This document shows positions 17,383-24,250 of a stretch of 64,000 nucleotides of DNA, in pieces (the first letter of the stretch is position 1; every line of letters begins with the position of its first letter). The DNA comes from a bacterium. Lineage in GTDB: Bacteria; Babelota; Babeliae; Babelales; RVW-14. The position numbers and the translations under genes were made by a program. The notes below the pieces were generated by a model, which saw only the letters and a program-made list of their open reading frames with translations, was not told the DNA's origin and did no database searches. The stretch is taken from NCBI GenBank assembly GCA_016699045.1, contig CP064957.1, positions 1,054,001 through 1,118,000 of the forward strand, read 5' to 3'.

Positions 17383-17436
17383 CAGCATTGTTAAAATAAA
17401 ACAAGCGCGAAAAGTTACATCATAAATAAAAAGGGT

Positions 17437-17672
17437 GCCGTTCAAATTCTTTGACCCTTCGACAAGCTTCCGACTACGTCAAGGCTTCGACGGACAGGCA
17501 GGGCGTACGGGCTTAGAACCGACGGCGGACAATAATAATCTTTTTTAGAACTAATAAGTGTTATTTAAGCGTTGGTTTTTCCAAATTTCCTTTTCCTGAT
17601 TGTTCTATTTATCGTCTACTTGCCTTGCATATCAGCCGTTCGTCCTGAGCTTGTCGAAGGATTTGAACGGCC
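17437..17672. repeat. Dispersed palindromic repeat, two inverted copies in a convergent gap
   Basis: The left copy (17437-17469) contains GACCCTTCGACAAGCTT. The right copy (17644-17660) is its inverse, CCTGAGCTTGTCGAAGG, flanked by CCGTTC (17636) and TTGAACGG (17663-17670). The outer parts GCCGTTCAAAT and ATTTGAACGGC also pair, so the whole 240-base gap can fold back. A third copy lies at 42476-42496. The element sits between the convergent ankyrin array and the MutS-like gene and may end transcription of both. It resembles REP/MITE-type intergenic repeats; nothing else in the gap looks coding. Confidence 0.7.
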
Positions 17673-17674
17673 TT

Positions 17675-19771
17675 TTACTTCTTTGCATCGCGTTTTAATA
17701 TTTCCATCGCTTTATCAATAACCGAGCCTTTGATTCCTTGATTGCGCAAAATATCAAGCGCAACATGTTGCTCAGAAATTCCACGCTCAAGTTTGTATGG
17801 ATACCAAATTTCTCCATTGCGCAGGTGCTCAACCGAAACATGATAATTGCTAAACGATTTGGTGTGTTCTTCAAGTTCGGTGAGCAACTGAAAATGTGTG
17901 GCAATCAAACACATGCTTTGATCAAAGCCCGCCAAATGTTCGGCAACGCTGTAAGCAGCGGCGGTTCCTTCTGCTGGCGAGGTGCCATGAAAAATTTCGT
18001 CAAAAACGGTAAAGCTGAATTTCCCTGGTTGCAAATGTTCAATGCCGTCAACAAGTTGTTGCGTGCGAATTGCTTCAGTTTTAAATAACGAATTGCCCGC
18101 GCCAATATCGTCGGTGATGTTGAGATAGGTTGAAATCATACTAAATGGCGTGAGCGTAAATGAGCGCGCAGGAACAATGCCCACGCTTTGTGCCATCACT
18201 ACTGCGATACTGAGTGCTTTAAGCGTGCTTGATTTACCGCCGGCATTGGGCCCCGTCAAGATAACGTTTGTGCGGTTACCGTTGGTGCCGAGTGTTATGG
18301 AATTTGGAATTACATCGTCCGCATTAATTAATGGATGCCAAAAATCTTGTGCATCAATCATTGGTTTGTCGGTTGTGGCGTATGTTGCAAAACAGTAGGG
18401 CGTTGCTGTATTTTGTGATTCTGTCATAAGCTGTGCGAGGGAAAGGTGCGCATCAATTTTTCCCATGGCGCGCATCATATCTTGAAGGTCTTCTGATAAA
18501 TTACCAATTAAGCGGTAGGCATGCACAAAGACGCCTTTGTCTGAAAACATTGAATTTAACAGGCTTGGGCGGTCTGCAAATGTTTCAGATTCAAGTAAAT
18601 CAAACAGATCTTGCAATTTATCTGAGGCATTGATTTTTATTTCAAAGAATTCGTTAAGAGCTGCAAATTCTTTAAACGTTGCCAGTGCTGGATGTTGTTT
18701 TAATATTTCGTAAACATTTCGTGCTGTTTTTAAATAAGTTGCTACATAATCGGTAAACGTATGAATACATTCTTCAAAAAAGAAGCAATCGTGTGCCCAA
18801 TCAAAACTTTGTTTGGTGTTCCAGAAACTCAAAGTTGCGCCCATCAATGCGAGTATGCCGCGCAGTTGAGCGTGAGGTTTGTCCCACAAATAGCGCCACA
18901 TTAAATTTTGTTGATTGCGGTATTGGTCCGTAAATGATGTTATGTGTGTTGGAGTTTCTTCAACTTTTGCTAGTTGTAAAATACCGTAAATAGTGAGCGA
19001 AATTGTCGTGAGTCCGCTCATGACGGTACTTGAAATACGGACTGAATGTTGACTTAAGCTCAGTAAAAGTAATGCTAAATCGCTTTCATTGAGCATGTCG
19101 AGCTGTATGTCTGGAAAGCCTGGAATTGTAAAATAAGCATGTCGATTGACGGTTTGTTTAAAATGATCTTGTTTGGAAAAAGATAACAACACTGTTTCTG
19201 GTTTTTCTAACGCTGCGAGGAGTGTTTGTAGTTGCTCGCGCAAGGCTGCTTCTTGCGTTAAGGTTTGAATGACTTCTTGTCTTTTTTGTAGTTTTGAAAT
19301 GTTGGTGGTTGCTTTAGTAAGCATGTTAAAAAGTGTGCAGGTGCCCAGTTCGGTTGCGGTGCGGTCGATGCTTGTGCCAACATATTGTGAGCGTTCGCTT
19401 GCGCCGCAAAAAAGATTTAAGTCTTTCCATGTTTGTTCATTGTCCAATGCGTACGATTTATTGTCGTAGACTGTTTCAGTGTTTTTTAAAAAATCCAAGG
19501 AGCTGCGGCGCTTTAATGACGCTACTGGATTGATGCGATGGAAACTGTATTGTTCAAGATACTCGCGCATGGTATTTGCCGACCAGTCAGTATCTTCCCA
19601 ACCAAACGAATCCATATGAATTTTTTTTAGACGTTCGGCAAAGCTTTTTTGAGTAATTGCTGATTGATCAGTTATTTCTGTTTCAGAAGTTTTTTTGATT
19701 GCGTGAGAAGAAGAGCAGTTGAGAGTATTCAGAAAGAAAAAAAAGATAATAAATTTTAAGTATTTATTCAT
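17675..19771 (-). CDS. MutS-type ATPase with an N-terminal signal peptide
   Basis: The C-terminal 190 residues are a MutS-family ATPase domain: Walker A GPNAGGKSS at about 507-515, Walker B FTVFDEIFHGTSPAEG around 590-603, and the ATHF motif at about 619-622. A helical lever/core-like region precedes it, but the mismatch-recognition and connector domains of MutS are not evident. Unusually, the protein opens with a hydrophobic signal (KFIIFFFFLNTLNCSSSHA), implying export or membrane anchoring. In family terms it is closest to MutS-related clamp/ATPase proteins rather than repair MutS. Its role outside the cytoplasm is unexplained, since ATP is not expected there. It ends beside a dispersed repeat. 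Confidence 0.82.
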   Translation of the reverse strand: MNKYLKFIIFFFFLNTLNCSSSHAIKKTSETEITDQSAITQKSFAERLKKIHMDSFGWEDTDWSANTMREYLEQYSFHRINPVASLKRRSSLDFLKNTETVYDNKSYALDNEQTWKDLNLFCGASERSQYVGTSIDRTATELGTCTLFNMLTKATTNISKLQKRQEVIQTLTQEAALREQLQTLLAALEKPETVLLSFSKQDHFKQTVNRHAYFTIPGFPDIQLDMLNESDLALLLLSLSQHSVRISSTVMSGLTTISLTIYGILQLAKVEETPTHITSFTDQYRNQQNLMWRYLWDKPHAQLRGILALMGATLSFWNTKQSFDWAHDCFFFEECIHTFTDYVATYLKTARNVYEILKQHPALATFKEFAALNEFFEIKINASDKLQDLFDLLESETFADRPSLLNSMFSDKGVFVHAYRLIGNLSEDLQDMMRAMGKIDAHLSLAQLMTESQNTATPYCFATYATTDKPMIDAQDFWHPLINADDVIPNSITLGTNGNRTNVILTGPNAGGKSSTLKALSIAVVMAQSVGIVPARSFTLTPFSMISTYLNITDDIGAGNSLFKTEAIRTQQLVDGIEHLQPGKFSFTVFDEIFHGTSPAEGTAAAYSVAEHLAGFDQSMCLIATHFQLLTELEEHTKSFSNYHVSVEHLRNGEIWYPYKLERGISEQHVALDILRNQGIKGSVIDKAMEILKRDAKK

Positions 19772-19867
19772 AGAGCTGCTTTCTTGAAAAAAATAATCAA
19801 ATGTCGATTAAGCTGCAGCATAAAGTATTTAATGTTTTTGTAAATTGCAACAAGCGTTGAGTAACGA

Positions 19868-20917
19868 TCAGGAGCGATGCACATCAAGATGCAAGTCAGA
19901 AAACTTTTCTTGATGATATTTGTAGCCGCCCACAAAGGCAATCATGCCGCCGTTATCGGTACAAAATTTTGGAGGTGGAGAAAAGAACGCTAATTTGCGT
20001 CGCTCGCAAAAGGTTCTAAAACGTTGTGTGATAAATTTGTTGCAGGCAACCCCACCACCAAACGTAATGGCTTTGATGGTTGGGTACTGTTGTAGCGCGA
20101 GTTTTAAATTTTTTTCAAAAATATCAGCAACGCAGACGAGCAATGAGCTGGCAACTTGTTTTTGAAGTTCTGGCGTAATCTTTTCTTTGATGGGGCCGGT
20201 TTGTAAGTTGTAGGCGCCTTGGTTTACCAAGTTGTACAAGATAGCTGTTTTCAAACCAGAAAAACTGAACATCAATTCACTGTTTTTATTTTTAGTGCGC
20301 GGGTACTTAAAAAAATCTTCAAAGTGTACTTCTTGCGCCAGCTTTTCAATAATCGGTCCGCCTGGGTAGCCAAGGTTGAGCAAATGAGAAATTTTATCAA
20401 ATGCCTCGCCAGCTGCATCGTCCAGCGTGTTGCACAATTGAACGTAGTCGCCAAATCCTTTGACTAAATACAGCGCGGTGTGCCCGCCCGAAGCGGTTAG
20501 GCTGAGATGTGGAAACGGGATATTTTGTTCAACCGAGTTGTCTGCTTTTAAAAATGGCGAAAATACATGGCCTTCAAGATGATGAATGCCAATAATTTTT
20601 TTGTTTGCTGCCCACGCCATGCCTTTGGCAAAACAGATACCTACCAGCAATGAGCCGGCAAGGCCAGGCGTGTTGGTAACGGCTAACGCATCAAGATCAT
20701 GAACGGTTATGTTTGCTTGCGCAAGAGCCTCGGCAATGATGATATCAATTCGTTCAAGTTGCGAACGTGAGGCAATTTCTGGCACAACGCCGCCATATTT
20801 TTCGTGATACATAATTTGAGAAAAGAGTGCGTATGAAATAATTTTTTGGGCAGCTGTATCAAAAACAGCTGCCCCAGTTTCATCACACGATGTTTCTATT
20901 CCTAAGATGAGTGCCAT
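19868..20917 (-). CDS. tsaD: tRNA N6-threonylcarbamoyladenosine transferase TsaD
   Basis: Catalyses t6A formation at A37 of ANN-decoding tRNAs, with TsaB and TsaE. IETSCDET at 7-14 and the metal-binding HHLEGH at 112-117 are present, as are TASGGHTALYL and the GGGVACN and NGGMIAF segments. Length (349 aa) is typical. The ATG lies 19 bases after the rho stop, so co-transcription with rho is likely. Confidence 0.96.
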   Translation of the reverse strand: MALILGIETSCDETGAAVFDTAAQKIISYALFSQIMYHEKYGGVVPEIASRSQLERIDIIIAEALAQANITVHDLDALAVTNTPGLAGSLLVGICFAKGMAWAANKKIIGIHHLEGHVFSPFLKADNSVEQNIPFPHLSLTASGGHTALYLVKGFGDYVQLCNTLDDAAGEAFDKISHLLNLGYPGGPIIEKLAQEVHFEDFFKYPRTKNKNSELMFSFSGLKTAILYNLVNQGAYNLQTGPIKEKITPELQKQVASSLLVCVADIFEKNLKLALQQYPTIKAITFGGGVACNKFITQRFRTFCERRKLAFFSPPPKFCTDNGGMIAFVGGYKYHQEKFSDLHLDVHRS

Positions 20918-20936
20918 GGTTGTTTACGGTATAAAA

Positions 20937-22661
20937 TTATTGAGATGAGGATGACGATTCGTTAGTACGCTTTTTCTTCAGCATCATTTCCCAAAACTCA
21001 TCGTTGGTTTTTGTTTTACGCATTTTATCAATCAAGAATTCCATACCTTCAATCGTATTCATAGAAGTAATGAATTTTTGTAGAACCCACATATTCTTAA
21101 CTTGATCTTCGCTCAACATAAGTTCTTCACGACGCGTACCTGACATTTGAATATCAAATGCTGGATAAACACGTTTGTTGGAAAGTTTGCGTGTCAAATG
21201 AATTTCCATGTTGCCGGTACCTTTGAATTCTTCAAAGATAACTTCGTCCATGCGAGATCCTGTTTCGACCAGCGCAGTAGCAAGAATAGTGAGCGAGCCG
21301 CCTTCTTCAACATTTCGCGCTGCACCAAAGAAACGTTTTGGTCGTTGCAAGGCGTTAGCGTCGATACCACCGGTCAGTACCTTGCCTGACGATGGTGCCA
21401 TGGTGTTGTAAGCACGCGCAAGACGCGTTAATGAGTCGAGCAATATTACCACGTCGTGGCCGCATTCAACAAGGCGCTTAGATTTTTCAAGTACAATTTC
21501 TGCGACTTGAATGTGGCGTGTGGCGTACTCGTCAAACGTTGAGCTTACTACTTCAGCGTCAACAGAACGTTCCATGTCGGTTACTTCTTCAGGGCGTTCG
21601 TCGATCAGCAAAATGGTCATTTTAACTTCTGGATTATTTTGCTTGATAACGTTAGCGATTTCTTTTAACAATGCTGTTTTACCGGTACGTGGCGGAGCTA
21701 CGATAATACCACGTTGTCCTTTGCCGATTGGTACCAATAAATCCATGATGCGCGTGGCGATGGAGTTGGTGTTTTCGGCCAAATTAAATTTGGTGTTAGG
21801 GAAAAGTGGTGTCAAATTTTCAAACATAGTTTTTGCGGCCGAAGCTGCTGGTGATTGATAATTGACTGACTCAATACGTTGTAAAGCAAAGTATTTTTCG
21901 CCATCTTTTGGCTTGCGAATACTTCCTTTAATCACATCGCCTGTACGCAAGTTAAAGCGCTTAATGTGGATTGGCGACACATAAATGTCGTCAGGACCTG
22001 GGACATAGTTAAATTTTGGAGAACGCAAAAAGCCGAAGCCGTCTGGAAGGCGTTCCAAAATACCTTCACCAAAAATATCTATTTTTTTATCAGATTGTGA
22101 CTCAAGAATTTTAAAGATAATTTCTTGCTTCTTTAATGAATTAATATCTGGCAAGCCAATATCGTTTGCATACGCAATCAAACTGGTGATGCCCATGCTT
22201 TTTAATTCTTGAACATTGATTGATTTTCTTGGCTCACCATTTTCAGCGTTGTTCTCTGGTGTTTCTATGAGGTCGTCAAGATCTGAAAAATGTGGCATTT
22301 GTTGCTGTTGTTGTTGATTTTGATTACTTTTTTTATTTTTAAAATTTCGTCCATGCTGATTATTGTTATTGTTGTTATTATTATTGCCGCTTGGACGGGA
22401 AGAAGATCGTTTGCGATTGTTTTGATTTTGGTGATTGTTTTTTTGGGGGTTGTGCTGTTGCTGTTGCGGTTGTTGGGCATAAGAAAGATCTTTTTGCTCG
22501 AGCTGGGCAACTTCAAAATCTTGTTCAAGGGCAGGTGGGGTGTCGGTGTAGGTTTCGTTTTTCAAATCGGGTGCCGAGTTGTCTGGAACTATCGGAGTCT
22601 TCGGTTTCGTATTATTGGTCGACATAGGGCCATCGCTTTTCTTATTTTTATTATTAACCAT
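20937..22661 (-). CDS. rho: Transcription termination factor Rho with N/Q-rich leader
   Basis: Hexameric RNA-dependent helicase that terminates transcription. The core is complete: Rho_N helical domain about 148-190, cold-shock RNA-binding domain about 196-265, Walker A VAPPRTGKT at 321-329, Walker B VVILLDS, and the GGIDANALQRPKRFFGAARN segment. The first 140 residues are extra. Residues about 63-121 are mostly Asn and Gln, with basic residues, nine consecutive N and six consecutive Q. Such low-complexity N/Q tracts resemble the prion-like region described in Clostridium botulinum Rho. Neither candidate start (22661, or the ATG 12 codons later) has a strong Shine-Dalgarno. Confidence 0.95.
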   Translation of the reverse strand: MVNNKNKKSDGPMSTNNTKPKTPIVPDNSAPDLKNETYTDTPPALEQDFEVAQLEQKDLSYAQQPQQQQHNPQKNNHQNQNNRKRSSSRPSGNNNNNNNNNQHGRNFKNKKSNQNQQQQQQMPHFSDLDDLIETPENNAENGEPRKSINVQELKSMGITSLIAYANDIGLPDINSLKKQEIIFKILESQSDKKIDIFGEGILERLPDGFGFLRSPKFNYVPGPDDIYVSPIHIKRFNLRTGDVIKGSIRKPKDGEKYFALQRIESVNYQSPAASAAKTMFENLTPLFPNTKFNLAENTNSIATRIMDLLVPIGKGQRGIIVAPPRTGKTALLKEIANVIKQNNPEVKMTILLIDERPEEVTDMERSVDAEVVSSTFDEYATRHIQVAEIVLEKSKRLVECGHDVVILLDSLTRLARAYNTMAPSSGKVLTGGIDANALQRPKRFFGAARNVEEGGSLTILATALVETGSRMDEVIFEEFKGTGNMEIHLTRKLSNKRVYPAFDIQMSGTRREELMLSEDQVKNMWVLQKFITSMNTIEGMEFLIDKMRKTKTNDEFWEMMLKKKRTNESSSSSQ

Positions 22662-22730
22662 GTTTTATTCTGACAACTCAATTCTAGATTTATTTATAAG
22701 GTAAGAGCATATAGTAAATGCATATGAACA

Positions 22731-22766
22731 ATGTGTAGCATAATGTTGGTACATAATGCTACACAT
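22731..22766. promoter_or_regulatory. Long hairpin between secF and rho
   Basis: Arms ATGTGTAGCATAATGT (22731-22746) and ACATAATGCTACACAT (22751-22766) pair with a single mismatch around a 4-base loop. There is no T-run on either side. It lies in the 195-base gap upstream of rho, so it could be a leader structure, an attenuator or an operator for rho. This is an inference from position only. Confidence 0.5.
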
Positions 22767-22856
22767 GACGTTAAGTTATTTTATTTATATCAAATAATCG
22801 CAAGCTTGCGAAATCTGAACTTAATTAGATGATTTTTTTACGAGTCGCACAAAGTA

Positions 22857-23774
22857 TTAGGAATTAACGCTCGTAAGGTTTTGTTTTTTGCTGAGCATGT
22901 ACATTACCGCGGTTGCAACGTAAATCGAAGAATAAGTGCCTACAACCACACCGGCTGCCATAACCATTGAAAGTCCACGTAACGTGTCGCCGCCCAAGAT
23001 TATGATAGCAAGAATCGATAAAAAGGTCGAAACACTAGTTAAAATGGTGCGCTTGAGTGTTTGGTTAATGCTCAAGTTAATAACATCATACTCTGAAAGG
23101 CCACTCATTTTTTGTAAATTTTCTCGTACACGACTAAAAATTACGATGGTATCGTTAAGCGAATAACCAAGTACTGCCAAAATAGCAGCCAAAATATGCA
23201 CTGAAATTTGTTGTCCCGTTAACAAAATAAAGACCAGCATCATTAATACGTCATGTAACAATGCAATGGTTGCACCAACGCCGTAGCTAAATTGTGAACG
23301 AATCGCAATATACAAAAGCAATAAAATCAAAGATAAAAAAACTGCCTTAAAAGAATTCCATTTAATGTCTTTGCCAACCTCAGGGCCAACCTGTTCAATC
23401 CCGCTAATTTCGGCTGGATTGTCTGGAAAGTTTTGTTGGAGAAGAGCTTTAAAAGAACTTTCAAGGTCACCCGTTAAAGTGTCTGTGTGTAATGTAATCA
23501 AAAATGACTTGCCGTCAGATCCAAGCTCTTGAATTTCAGCACCTGATGTTGCATCGCCGCCCAATGCTTGACGCATGGCGCCGATACTGAGTGGCTGCTG
23601 AAATAATACGCGTACTTCAGCGCCCCCGGTAAAATCTATGTGATAGGAAAACCCGCCTCTAACTGCGTACGTTACAAGGCCGGTAACGAGAACAAGAACA
23701 GAAAACATTAATCCGGCAACTCGGTATTTCAAAAAATCAAAACGATATTTTACTAAACCTGATGAAACTTGCAT
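22857..23774 (-). CDS. secF: Protein translocase subunit SecF
   Basis: Membrane component of SecDF, which uses proton flow to help pull proteins through SecYEG. Features seen are the first membrane span (about 17-36), HIDFTGGAEVRV, EQVGPEVGKDI and the RND-type segment LGYSLNDTIVIFSRVREN, with five further spans. Length (305 aa) is typical of stand-alone SecF. SecD is not adjacent here, which departs from the common secD-secF pair. It follows rpmA by 84 bases. Confidence 0.95.
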   Translation of the reverse strand: MQVSSGLVKYRFDFLKYRVAGLMFSVLVLVTGLVTYAVRGGFSYHIDFTGGAEVRVLFQQPLSIGAMRQALGGDATSGAEIQELGSDGKSFLITLHTDTLTGDLESSFKALLQQNFPDNPAEISGIEQVGPEVGKDIKWNSFKAVFLSLILLLLYIAIRSQFSYGVGATIALLHDVLMMLVFILLTGQQISVHILAAILAVLGYSLNDTIVIFSRVRENLQKMSGLSEYDVINLSINQTLKRTILTSVSTFLSILAIIILGGDTLRGLSMVMAAGVVVGTYSSIYVATAVMYMLSKKQNLTSVNS

Positions 23775-23858
23775 TACTTCCCCATCACAAATAAAATATT
23801 AAAGAGTTGACTATATGCTTGTATCCGCTACACGCCATAGAAACGAATCCCCAGTTTT

Positions 23859-24116
23859 TTACTTTGCAGCAATAACTGAAACAAACTTTCTACCTTTAAA
23901 GCCAATATGAAATTTCACAGAGCCATCAGCTATTGCGAAAAGAGTGTCATCTTTTCCGCGCATAACGTTTTTACCTGGATGAATTTTTGTTCCGCGTTGA
24001 CGGACAAGAATGTTCCCTGAAAGAATGATTTGGCCGTCGAACCGCTTACAACCTAAACGTTTACTTATACTATCGCGGCCATTCTGCGTAGATCCACCAC
24101 TTTTACTCGTTGCCAT
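23859..24116 (-). CDS. rpmA: Ribosomal protein bL27
   Basis: Large-subunit protein near the peptidyl-transferase centre. ATSKSGGSTQNGRDSISKRL and VRQRGTKIHPGKNV are diagnostic. Length (85 aa) is normal. A good GAGGATTAT ribosome-binding site precedes the ATG. The usual upstream partner rplU (bL21) is not next to it; polA lies upstream instead. Confidence 0.97.
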   Translation of the reverse strand: MATSKSGGSTQNGRDSISKRLGCKRFDGQIILSGNILVRQRGTKIHPGKNVMRGKDDTLFAIADGSVKFHIGFKGRKFVSVIAAK

Positions 24117-24250
24117 GCTATAATCCTCGTTTTGTGATACTTAAACAACACAAGATATCGTTTCTCAATCAAAGATTTATGATTTACAGATGTCTTTTTA
24201 TTCGGACGTGATAATCTTATTTTGCTTTCTTTTTTTTAAAAAGTCAAAGG

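Noticed and set aside
12865..17399. Reading the ankyrin array as one long protein broken by errors
   Set aside because: Each copy has its own signal peptide, leader and stop; only the 3' end of copy 7 shows a real frame break.
22290..22673. Open frame opposite the N/Q-rich region of rho, rich in Ile/Val/Leu
   Set aside because: The hydrophobic composition is simply the reverse complement of Asn/Gln codons.
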